From the NCBI GenBank assembly GCA_029932755.1, contig JAOZPK010000060.1:1-13291 (forward strand): a stretch of DNA of 13,291 nt, read 5' to 3'. The notes below the pieces were generated by a model, which searched no databases, had not been told where the DNA came from, and saw only the letters and a program-made list of their open reading frames with translations. The first letter of the stretch is position 1. Every line of letters begins with the position of its first letter. Made by a program: the position numbers and the translations under genes. Shown piece after piece: positions 6,194-13,291 of the stretch. The DNA comes from Candidatus Cloacimonadota bacterium. GTDB lineage: Bacteria; Cloacimonadota; Cloacimonadia; Cloacimonadales; TCS61.

Positions 6194-8365
6194 ATGACTT
6201 TTCTGGATGAACTGAATCCACCTCAGCGAAAGGTGGCTACCACAACCGAAGGACCTATTCTTGTATTAGCTGGAGCAGGAAGCGGAAAAACCCGTTCAAT
6301 TATCTACAGAATAGCATATTTGATAAACGTTAAACATATCAGCCCATATAACATTCTGGCTGTAACCTTTACAAATAAAGCCGCTCGTGAGCTAAAAGAT
6401 AGATTGCAGAGATCATTTAATATTTCTACTAATTCGTTATGGATAGGAACATTTCATTCTGTTTGCACACGTATTCTGCGAACTGAACAGGAATTCTTAC
6501 CATTTACTTCAGATTTTTCTATCTTTGATGATGTTGATCAGAAATCCGTTTTTAAGAAGATCTACAAGAAATTAGAAATTGACACAAAAGATTTTGCACC
6601 AAGAAAAGTTGCTTCAGTAATTAGTAATCAGAAAAACTCACTTGTGCTTCCGAAAGATTTCTTTGATTTCAATGAAGAGAATTATTTTACGGAAATTACT
6701 TATAGAATATACAAAGAATATCAAAATTTTCTGCTTGAAAATAATGCTCTCGATTTTGATGACCTATTGATGTACACAGCAATTTTACTCCACGATAATA
6801 AAACAATAAGAAAAAAATATACTGACATATTTAAATACGTAATGATTGATGAATACCAGGATACAAATTATGCACAGTTTAAAATAATCAATCTTATTGC
6901 CAAAGCGCATCAAAATCTTTGTGTTGTAGGTGATGATGATCAGGCTATCTACAGTTGGCGTGGTGCAAATATAAGTAACATCCTTAATTTCGAGAAAGAT
7001 TACAAGAACGTTCTCACAGTAAAACTGGAACAGAATTACCGTTCTCCAAAATCTATTCTCGATGCTGCCAACTGCCTGATAAAGAACAACTCGGAACGGC
7101 ATCCAAAAGAATTATGGACGGATATCACTTCCAAAGAAAAACCAAAATTGCTTAAACTCGAAAATGAGAATCAGGAAGCTGAATTTGTTGCAGAAATGGT
7201 TTCCCAACTCTCCTCTTCGGGTAAATGTTTAAATGACTGTTTAGTGCTTTATAGAACTAATGCTCAATCACGAGTTTTTGAGAATGCGTTTTACCAGCAT
7301 AAACTAAAATATCAAATCGTTGGTGGAGTTAATTTTTATCAGCGTAAAGAGATCAAAGATATTATAGCTTACCTGCGAATTCTGGTCAATCCGCAAGATT
7401 CAAATAGTTTTACAAGAATTATAAATTTCCCGCCTCGTAAAATTGGAAAGATCTCAACAGAAAGGATCGAAAGATTTGCTCAAGATAATGAGATGACTCT
7501 ATTTGAAGCTGTTCAAAATGAGATCTCAACTTTGAATGGGAAAACTGCACAAACTGTTATGGGATTTGGAAAGATTTTAAAAAAATGGAAAAAGATATCA
7601 CTAGAAATCCCCATAACTCCATTGGTTAAAAAGATCATTGATGAACTTGAACTTATTGAACTTTATGATAAAAGTGATGATCCAAAAGATATTGCACGTT
7701 CAGAAAATCTTAAAGAATTCGTTACGGCAACTCAAGAATTCTCTGATAATTTTGAATATGACACCGAAAGAGCTCCTATGCTTACTGATTTTCTTCAAAG
7801 TATTTCATTGCAGACGGATATGGATAACCTGGATGAAGATATTGAAACTGTGAAGTTGATGACCATGCATAACGCCAAAGGATTGGAATTTGATCATGTA
7901 TTCATTGTTGGTGTTGAAGATGGACTTCTACCTCACTCGCGATCTATTGATGACGTTCAAAAATTAGAAGAAGAACGCCGCCTTTTATATGTAGCTATAA
8001 CACGGGCAAAAAAATCTGTTCATCTCACTTACACTCGAATGCGTCAAATTTTCGGTTCAATTGCTATGGCAATTCCCAGCCGCTTTTTAATGGAAATCGA
8101 TGATAACCTAATTGACTCTGAAAATAGTCGTTATTATGATTTAATGGCACCACGCCCAAAAAGGAGAAATAAAAACAAAAAACCTGTTGTTACCGAAAGT
8201 CAGAAATATTTTAAGATTGGACAAAAAATTTATCATAACAAATTTGGTAAAGGTGTTGTTCTAAACGTTGATGGTTCAGGGAAAGAGGCAAAATTATCAA
8301 TTTCTTTTTCTGGCGGTCAACTCAAGAAAATAGTTGGGACATTCGTAACAACGGGGGAAATATGA
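6194..8365 (+). CDS. pcrA: UvrD/PcrA-family superfamily 1 DNA helicase
   Basis: This ATP-dependent 3'-5' DNA helicase acts in nucleotide excision repair and in clearing recombinase filaments and replication-transcription conflicts. The 723 residues contain the full SF1A motif set: Walker A 'AGAGSGKT' (26-33), 'TFTNKAARELKDR' (58-70), Walker B 'IDEYQDT' (218-224), motif III 'GDDDQAIYSWRGA' (246-258), 'QNYRS' (280-284), motif V 'MTMHNAKGLEFDHVFIVG' (about 556-573) and motif VI 'EERRLLYVAITRAKK' (about 593-607). The tail 'IGQKIYHNKFGKGVVLNVDG' (about 675-694) is the Tudor-like domain of PcrA/UvrD known to contact RNA polymerase. An in-frame ATG at 6143 lies 17 codons upstream, inside the lipoprotein gene. 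I chose 6194 because family members start near 'LNPPQR' and because it follows the lipoprotein stop by one base; GGAA at 6185-6188 is a weak ribosome site. The stop overlaps the next start (ATGA). Confidence 0.97.
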   Translation: MTFLDELNPPQRKVATTTEGPILVLAGAGSGKTRSIIYRIAYLINVKHISPYNILAVTFTNKAARELKDRLQRSFNISTNSLWIGTFHSVCTRILRTEQEFLPFTSDFSIFDDVDQKSVFKKIYKKLEIDTKDFAPRKVASVISNQKNSLVLPKDFFDFNEENYFTEITYRIYKEYQNFLLENNALDFDDLLMYTAILLHDNKTIRKKYTDIFKYVMIDEYQDTNYAQFKIINLIAKAHQNLCVVGDDDQAIYSWRGANISNILNFEKDYKNVLTVKLEQNYRSPKSILDAANCLIKNNSERHPKELWTDITSKEKPKLLKLENENQEAEFVAEMVSQLSSSGKCLNDCLVLYRTNAQSRVFENAFYQHKLKYQIVGGVNFYQRKEIKDIIAYLRILVNPQDSNSFTRIINFPPRKIGKISTERIERFAQDNEMTLFEAVQNEISTLNGKTAQTVMGFGKILKKWKKISLEIPITPLVKKIIDELELIELYDKSDDPKDIARSENLKEFVTATQEFSDNFEYDTERAPMLTDFLQSISLQTDMDNLDEDIETVKLMTMHNAKGLEFDHVFIVGVEDGLLPHSRSIDDVQKLEEERRLLYVAITRAKKSVHLTYTRMRQIFGSIAMAIPSRFLMEIDDNLIDSENSRYYDLMAPRPKRRNKNKKPVVTESQKYFKIGQKIYHNKFGKGVVLNVDGSGKEAKLSISFSGGQLKKIVGTFVTTGEI

Positions 8366-9312
8366 AAACATTAAAAATCGTAATAATAATAATGATTATA
8401 TTCGTGGCTATAGAACTTTCTGCTACAAAATATGCCGGTGAGATTTTCCAAATTGGTGCAGGAGTACGCAATTTTGCTTTAGGTAATTGTGGAGTAACTG
8501 ATGTAAACTCTTCCAGCCTTGCCTATTGGAATTCCGCTTTACTTACACTTGTTAAAGAAGATAGATTCGAACTTATGCATGCTGAAGAGTACTCGGGACT
8601 TCTCTCTTACGATACTGCTGCGGCTATCTGGGGACAGACAAATAAATTCTCTGTAGTACTTACCAGAATTGGTGTTGATGATATCCCATTAACTGAGCTG
8701 GAAAATCCTGATGAACCAATATCAGGAAGTAACCGACCTTATAAATACGGTTCGGTAAACAATTCTGATATAGTTGTCTATTTTGGTTTTGCCAGAAAAT
8801 TCGGTAAATATAATATTGGTTTCACACCTAAACTTGCCTACCGTAATCTTGCCGATGAAAATGGATTTGGATTTGGAGCTGATATCTCAACATTCTTCAT
8901 ATTATCAGAAAAGACTATACTGGCTGTTAAATTGAGAGATTTCTTTTCTACTCAGATCCTTTGGGGAAATGGAACTCATGAAATTGTTAATCCATCTTTA
9001 GATTCTGAAATAAATCATAGTTTTATACTTCCTGTCTTCAAACGAAATTCTACTGTTTATCTTCGTACTGAAATATTTGCCGAAGGGCGAGATACATCTT
9101 CTTCTGTTGCACTCGGACCGATAAGTTTAGATTATCATCTTGGTTATGAAATCAACTTCCATTCTGCTGTTGATCTTTACATGGGTTATGATCTTACCAA
9201 TATTACTTCCGGCTTAAAACTAAAAATAAAAAAATGGGATATAAACTACTCTTTCGAGTATGATAATGAACTGGAAAATTCACATAGAATTTCAGTAGGG
9301 CTAAATTTATAA
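8362..9312 (+). CDS. PorV/PorQ-family outer-membrane beta-barrel protein
   Basis: The 316-residue product has a signal peptide (hydrophobic 6-17, likely cleavage after 'ELSA', residue 21). The mature start 'KYAGEIFQIGAGVRNFALGNCGVTDVNSSSLAYWNSALL' matches the PorV/PorQ (UPF0164-like) hallmark 'yaG.fl.lGaGaRalgmGga.va..dd..a.yWNPAgL'. The rest alternates short polar and aromatic beta-strands and ends in 'HRISVGLNL', an outer-membrane barrel terminus. In type IX secretion PorV shuttles sorted cargo and PorQ works on C-terminal sorting domains, but the family is broad and includes proteins with no known secretion role, so a type IX function here is only suggested. GGGGGA at 8353-8358 serves as ribosome site, and the start overlaps pcrA by four bases. 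dxr begins one base past the stop. Confidence 0.85.
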   Translation: MKTLKIVIIIMIIFVAIELSATKYAGEIFQIGAGVRNFALGNCGVTDVNSSSLAYWNSALLTLVKEDRFELMHAEEYSGLLSYDTAAAIWGQTNKFSVVLTRIGVDDIPLTELENPDEPISGSNRPYKYGSVNNSDIVVYFGFARKFGKYNIGFTPKLAYRNLADENGFGFGADISTFFILSEKTILAVKLRDFFSTQILWGNGTHEIVNPSLDSEINHSFILPVFKRNSTVYLRTEIFAEGRDTSSSVALGPISLDYHLGYEINFHSAVDLYMGYDLTNITSGLKLKIKKWDINYSFEYDNELENSHRISVGLNL

Positions 9313-9313
9313 T

Positions 9314-10465
9314 ATGAAAAAAATCGCAATTTTAGGCATAACAGGTTCTATTGGAATCTCTACTATAGAAGTTGTCAGGCAACATCCAAACGAGTTTGAG
9401 ATAGTTCTGGCTTCATCTAATAATAATTATTCCAAATTATTAGAGTTTGCTGTTGAATTCAATATTCCAGAGCTTGTTATCACGAATTCTGCACTGAAAC
9501 AGAAAATTATAGATATTCCAAACAATTCTAACCTTGCATTTGGCGAAGATGAATTACAAAGAAAAATTGAATCGGTTGATTGTGATATCATTTTGAACGC
9601 AATTTCCGGCTCTGCCGGATTGCGTTCTTCTATTACAACCATATCTAAAGGTACAGACCTTGCCCTGGCAAATAAAGAATCGCTGGTTATGGCTGGGTAT
9701 AAAATGATGGAGATGCTGGAAAATTCAAACACAAAACTTATTCCGGTAGATAGTGAGCACAGTGCAATTCTGCAGGCAATCGGTAATTCTACACCGGATG
9801 AAATACGTTCCATTATTATCACAGCTTCTGGTGGACCATTCAGAGATCTGCCCTTAAATGAGTTTGAAAATATCACACTGGAAGATACACTTAAACATCC
9901 AACCTGGGATATGGGTGCAAAGATAACAATTGATTCTGCTACAATGATGAATAAAGGTTTAGAAGTTATCGAAGCACATTGGTTGTTCCATAAATCTTAC
10001 GATGATATAAAAGCAGTAATTCATCCACAATCAATTATTCATTCTTTTGTGGAATTTGTGGATGGATCGATTGTTGCACAATTGAGTTTCCCTACTATGC
10101 AAATTCCTATTCTATATGCACTCACACACCCAAATCATATTAAATCAACAATCAATAGAACAAACATTCTAGACCTTCCTAACTTGAATTTCAATGAGCT
10201 GTCAATTGAGCGATATCCACTCTTTGATATTGCTCTTAATGCCGGAATTCAAGGTGGTATTTTACCTACAGTTCTAAATGCTTCCAATGAAGCTGCGATC
10301 GATCTTTTCTTAGATAGAAAAATATGTTTCACATATATAAGCAGAATTGTTGAGAAGCAGATCAATAAGTTCCATAATTTCCAAGATCCAAGTATTGAAG
10401 AGATAATTAATATAAATAAAAACGTATATATTCAAACTAAACAGAACTATAAAAACCTGATCTGA
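9314..10465 (+). CDS. dxr: 1-deoxy-D-xylulose 5-phosphate reductoisomerase
   Basis: DXR converts 1-deoxy-D-xylulose 5-phosphate to 2-C-methyl-D-erythritol 4-phosphate with NADPH, the committed step of the MEP isoprenoid pathway and the target of fosmidomycin. The 383 residues are full length. Visible are the NADPH-binding 'GITGSIG' (8-14), 'ALANKESLVMAG' (117-128), the metal-binding Asp146 and Glu148 in 'PVDSEHSA', 'ASGGPFRD' (171-178), 'HPTWDMGAKITIDSATMMNKGLEVIEAHWLF' with the third metal ligand Glu217, and 'HPQSIIHS' (237-244). Only one base separates it from the PorV-like gene and no Shine-Dalgarno site is visible, so translation probably depends on coupling. Undecaprenyl phosphate made from this pathway is the acceptor for the sugar-phosphate transferase at 2536, a loose functional link. 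Confidence 0.98.
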   Translation: MKKIAILGITGSIGISTIEVVRQHPNEFEIVLASSNNNYSKLLEFAVEFNIPELVITNSALKQKIIDIPNNSNLAFGEDELQRKIESVDCDIILNAISGSAGLRSSITTISKGTDLALANKESLVMAGYKMMEMLENSNTKLIPVDSEHSAILQAIGNSTPDEIRSIIITASGGPFRDLPLNEFENITLEDTLKHPTWDMGAKITIDSATMMNKGLEVIEAHWLFHKSYDDIKAVIHPQSIIHSFVEFVDGSIVAQLSFPTMQIPILYALTHPNHIKSTINRTNILDLPNLNFNELSIERYPLFDIALNAGIQGGILPTVLNASNEAAIDLFLDRKICFTYISRIVEKQINKFHNFQDPSIEEIININKNVYIQTKQNYKNLI

Positions 10466-10563
10466 TCAAGTCGTTTTCTTCGTAAGCACAGTTTCACATT
10501 AGTTTAAACTCTTTTTTTTCTAAACACTTAATTCGCACATAAATGTATTTATAGGATAGGAAT

Positions 10564-12915
10564 ATGCAAAAAAATCAAACACTGGTTATTCCTGCGATTC
10601 TCTGGATTCTGGGGATAATTATTGCCCGACAAACAGCTTTACCAATTTCACTTTTATTGGTTGCAATTCCCATACTATTGCTTTCATCTTTCAATAAAAA
10701 AATTCGGTTTATTAGTTTTTGTCTCGTCGTAATTTTCTTAGGAATTCTCCGATTTGATATTCAATCTGAATTCCCTCAGAATAATATTAAGACAATACTT
10801 AAAAATCACTCACATATAACACAACCCATTCAAGGGAGAATAATCTCTGAAGTAAAGAGTAAGGATGGAAATTATAGTTTTATTTTAGAGTTACATCAGA
10901 TAAAAGAAAGCAAAGTTACCGGAAAAATTAAATTTTATACAAGAACTAAAAACTTATATTATGGAGATATAATTTCGGTAGTTGCTACCATAAAAGAGCT
11001 TCCGGGCTCTACTAATCCCGCCTCATTCGATTATAAAGAATTTCTCGATGCAAAAATGATCTTTGGTACCGGTTATTCAATATCATCTATTAGCAAGATC
11101 GGGCATAGAACCAACATCTTTAACAATACGGTTATCATTATCAGGAAATACTTGCGGAACAGAATAAATGACAGATTTGGAGAGCATGCAGGTTTCGTGA
11201 AAGCAATTGTGATAGCAGAAAAAGATGAGATCGATGCTAAACGAAACATAATGTGCAGAGCAGGATTAAGCCATTTACTCGCTGTAAGCGGATTGCATGT
11301 TGGATTATTATCACTTATTATACTGTCTGTTCTAAATGTATTCATACCCAAAAGAAATATCAGCAGAATTATTATTATGTGTCTTCTAATAGTTTATGCA
11401 GCAATCTGTTTATGGGCACCATCAGTTTCCAGAGCAGCTATTATGATAATACTATTTTTTCTGGCAAAAATATTACAACGTAAACCGGTTGCCAATAACA
11501 TCCTCTTCGCCAGTTTACTCATAATAACTGTTATAACTCCCAACCAACTTTTCTCAGTTGGACTTCAAATGTCATATCTGGCAGTTTTTGTATTATTGAA
11601 TATTCTACCTAGATTCCGATTTATAAAAGTAAAAAAAGAAGAGCTCGAATACTTAAGTAAAGGCAAGTTAATATTAAATGGAATATTAATTCTCATTTGC
11701 ACATCATTCATCCTCAATATATTCCTCGCACCGCTCACAGCCTATAATTTTCATCAATTTGGATTTAATGGAATTGCCGGTAATCTTTTGGGGATCCCGC
11801 TAATTGGAATGATCTTACCATTAAGTTTGCTAATTGTTTTTCTCCCTGAATTGTTCATTCCTCTGTTTCAGAACAGCTTCCAATTCATCATGCTGATATT
11901 CGAAAAATGGACAAGTTTTTCAGCTGGACTTCCTCTCCATTTCGATTTCATTTTTATCTCAATTATTCATTTAGTCCTACTATATTTTATACTCACAGCT
12001 TTAGTATTCTTATTTAAAAGTTCTCGCAAACAACGTAAATGGTTGTTCATTTCTGTCATATTTCTTTCCGGCATATTCATTTTATTGGGAAGATCAAGTT
12101 CAAATAAACTTACTATCACTTTCTTCGATTGTGGATTGGGCGATCTTGCTCTCATCCAAACACCTCAGAATGAAACAATACTTATCGATACAGGCCCACC
12201 GGAGAAAGGGATGAATTCCTTCACCAGATCTGCTCTTCCCTATTTGCAAAAAAATGGAATTAGCAGTATAGATTATGTTCTTATTACACATGCTCATAAT
12301 GATCATTATGGTGGTGTATTTAGTGTATTTGAAAACCTTGATGCAAAGGATCTAATTGTAACTGATGAATTTCAGAAAAGGAAGATATGGAATAGTATCG
12401 CAGGAGAAGTGGAAATGGAAAGATGCTCCGTATTTACTGTGTTAGATACAACTCACATCAGTTTTAATGAGATAAATTTCAAGATCATCCATCCTGACAG
12501 TTATTACAAAAGTGGTAATATCAATAATCTCTCTATAGTTGTACGATTAGATTATGGAGAATTATCCGTACTTTTTACCGGTGATCTGGAGCATGAAGGA
12601 GAAGATTATTTAATTAATAATTATCCTGAATTCCTCGATTGTGATGTTTTAAAAGTTGGACATCATGGCAGCAAAACTGCCAGTTCTCCTGCATTTATTA
12701 AGGTTGTTGATCCGCAATATGCAATAATTTCTACTGCTAAAAAAAACAGATTTAATTTTCCGCATAAAATTACTTTAGAAAGATTTGAGTTTCTGGGTCC
12801 AAACCTTATGATAACAGGTTATGATGGTGCCTGCCAAATTGTATCGGACGGTAATAGCGTTCAGATAACAACCGTTATATCAGAGAATAATATTATTGAT
12901 AATAATTTGAAATAA
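10564..12915 (+). CDS. comEC: ComEC/Rec2 DNA-uptake channel protein
   Basis: ComEC forms the inner-membrane channel that moves single-stranded DNA into the cell during natural transformation. At 783 residues it is full length with all three parts. An N-terminal membrane and OB-like region (about 1-180) contains 'VVATIKELPGSTNPASFDYKEFLDAKMIFGTG', the DUF4131 hallmark. The membrane Competence domain (about 205-505) begins with 'AIVIAEKDEID' and holds 'GLSHLLAVSGLHVGLLSL'. The C-terminal metallo-beta-lactamase-like domain (about 513-783) starts at 'LTITFFDCGLGDLALI' and keeps the metal-site residues: HAHNDH at 576-581, Asp674 in 'FTGDLE' and the His pair 700-701 in 'GHHGSK'. An intact site suggests a nuclease-active form. 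Two AGGA motifs precede the ATG; the one at 10553-10556 has normal spacing. A 98-base AT-rich gap after dxr may hold its own promoter, but I see no clear one. Confidence 0.96.
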   Translation: MQKNQTLVIPAILWILGIIIARQTALPISLLLVAIPILLLSSFNKKIRFISFCLVVIFLGILRFDIQSEFPQNNIKTILKNHSHITQPIQGRIISEVKSKDGNYSFILELHQIKESKVTGKIKFYTRTKNLYYGDIISVVATIKELPGSTNPASFDYKEFLDAKMIFGTGYSISSISKIGHRTNIFNNTVIIIRKYLRNRINDRFGEHAGFVKAIVIAEKDEIDAKRNIMCRAGLSHLLAVSGLHVGLLSLIILSVLNVFIPKRNISRIIIMCLLIVYAAICLWAPSVSRAAIMIILFFLAKILQRKPVANNILFASLLIITVITPNQLFSVGLQMSYLAVFVLLNILPRFRFIKVKKEELEYLSKGKLILNGILILICTSFILNIFLAPLTAYNFHQFGFNGIAGNLLGIPLIGMILPLSLLIVFLPELFIPLFQNSFQFIMLIFEKWTSFSAGLPLHFDFIFISIIHLVLLYFILTALVFLFKSSRKQRKWLFISVIFLSGIFILLGRSSSNKLTITFFDCGLGDLALIQTPQNETILIDTGPPEKGMNSFTRSALPYLQKNGISSIDYVLITHAHNDHYGGVFSVFENLDAKDLIVTDEFQKRKIWNSIAGEVEMERCSVFTVLDTTHISFNEINFKIIHPDSYYKSGNINNLSIVVRLDYGELSVLFTGDLEHEGEDYLINNYPEFLDCDVLKVGHHGSKTASSPAFIKVVDPQYAIISTAKKNRFNFPHKITLERFEFLGPNLMITGYDGACQIVSDGNSVQITTVISENNIIDNNLK

Positions 12916-12927
12916 TTTAAGTTTTTC

Positions 12928-12947
12928 GGTCAATTCGTGAATTGTCC
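12928..12947. repeat. Imperfect intergenic palindrome after comEC
   Basis: GGTCAATTC and GAATTGTCC face each other across a GT centre, with one T-T mismatch. It lies 12 bases after the comEC stop. It has no T-run directly after it, so it is not a classical terminator for comEC. The 'GAATTGTCCCTAC' half resembles dispersed palindromic repeats I recall from other bacterial genomes. Confidence 0.6.
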
Positions 12948-12951
12948 CTAC

Positions 12952-12976
12952 AAAAAAAGCCCCGGCGAACCGGGGC
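12952..12976 (-). terminator. Rho-independent terminator for a - strand transcript from the right
   Basis: A perfect 7-bp GC stem, GCCCCGG (12959-12965) with CCGGGGC (12970-12976), is flanked on its left by seven A (12952-12958). On the - strand this reads as stem, TTCG loop, stem, T7, a classical terminator. On the + strand the A-run precedes the stem and no T-run follows, so it serves comEC poorly. It implies - strand transcription entering from the repeat region or beyond the window edge, although no - strand gene is visible here. Confidence 0.8.
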
Positions 12977-13009
12977 AAATTGCTAACAGCTAATTGCTAA
13001 CTGCTATTT
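12975..13009. repeat. Heptamer tandem repeat, five imperfect units
   Basis: GCAAATT, GCTAACA, GCTAATT, GCTAACT and GCTATTT follow one another without gaps, a 7-base period with core GCTAA. At a larger scale the same bases form a 14-base direct repeat (12978-12991 and 12992-13005) with one mismatch. The run begins on the last two bases of the terminator stem and ends inside the first 58-bp unit. Confidence 0.8.
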
Positions 13010-13291
13010 CATAAGAAAGAGAAGTTGCCCCTTCCAAATACATGGTCGGGGCGAAATTCCCTTATTTCATAAGAAAGAGAAGTTGCCCCTTCCAAATACA
13101 TGGTCGGGGCGAAATTCCCTTATTTCATAAGAAAGAGAAGTTGCCCCTTCCAAATACATGGTCGGGGCGAAATTCCCTTATTTCATAAGAAAGAGAAGTT
13201 GCCCCTTCCAAATACATGGTCGGGGCGAAATTCCCTTATTTCATAAGAAAGAGAAGTTGCCCCTTCCAAATACATGGTCGGGGCGAAATTC
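13005..13291. repeat. 58-bp perfect tandem repeat array, 4.9 copies, continuing past the window edge
   Basis: Units begin at 13005, 13063, 13121, 13179 and 13237; the last is cut at 55 bases by the window end. All copies are identical base for base. Each unit carries an imperfect hairpin: GCCCC/GGGGC (13027-13031 with 13048-13052 in copy 1), a two-by-two internal loop, then CCA/TGG around a six-base loop. The period is not a multiple of three and each unit brings a stop into the reading frames, so a repeated protein is ruled out. There are no variable spacers, so it is not CRISPR. The identity points to recent expansion or active homogenisation. Confidence 0.97.

Noticed and set aside
9427..9876. 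149-codon - strand open frame antisense to dxr
   Set aside because: It is a shadow of dxr: its translation shows no family features, while the + strand has every DXR motif.
10466..10563. Clear promoter or terminator between dxr and comEC
   Set aside because: There is a T-run (CTTTTTTTTC) but no stable stem before it, and no convincing -35/-10 pair.
13042..13188. 48-codon + strand open frame inside the tandem array (starts MVGAKFPYF)
   Set aside because: It exists only because a 58-base period shifts the frame each unit, reading the same DNA in three frames; it has no ribosome site upstream and no protein-like features.
13005..13291. CRISPR array
   Set aside because: The whole 58-base unit repeats with no variable spacer, and no cas genes are present in the window.

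Overview
The window is a compact, AT-rich stretch of bacterial chromosome. Almost all of it is ordinary coding DNA on the + strand, with one convergent gene (smpB) on the - strand. Several traits point to the Fibrobacteres-Chlorobi-Bacteroidetes side of the tree, most plausibly a Cloacimonadota-like bacterium. These are a PorV/PorQ-type outer-membrane protein, a DUF5683-type small membrane protein, a FN3 lipoprotein, a TrmD with the GHYK..D variant of its loop motif, and several starts with little or no Shine-Dalgarno sequence. The phylum is an inference from gene content, not a measured result.

Region 1 (1-1894) is a translation/tRNA-modification operon: the 3' end of rimM, trmD, a SPOUT-type RNA methyltransferase of the family often found beside trmD, and rplS. 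The first three genes overlap by 1-4 bases. The operon ends in a strong hairpin terminator shared with smpB (1910-2353, - strand), the protein partner of tmRNA. No ssrA gene is visible next to smpB.

Region 2 (2536-10465) is a long + strand run centred on the cell envelope. It starts with a WecA/TagO-type lipid-linked sugar-phosphate transferase. An exported TPR-like protein, a small DUF5683-like membrane protein and a FN3 lipoprotein follow. Then come the DNA helicase PcrA/UvrD, a PorV/PorQ-like outer-membrane barrel, and dxr of the MEP isoprenoid pathway. From 3690 onward the genes overlap or are separated by only a few bases, so they are probably co-transcribed even though the helicase and dxr have unrelated roles. 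The lipoprotein gene carries a GC-rich palindromic element inside its 5' coding region, which gives it an abnormally long N-terminus.

Region 3 (10564-12915) is a full-length comEC/rec2, the DNA-uptake channel of natural transformation, with its own leader and ribosome binding site.

Region 4 (12916-13291) has no convincing gene and is built from stacked repeats: an imperfect palindrome, a rho-independent terminator pointing to the - strand, a run of heptamer repeats, and a perfect 58-bp tandem array of almost five copies that runs off the right edge. This array and the palindromic insertion in the lipoprotein gene are the least ordinary parts of the window. I found no convincing new defence, mobile or RNA system; most of the window is housekeeping and envelope genes.
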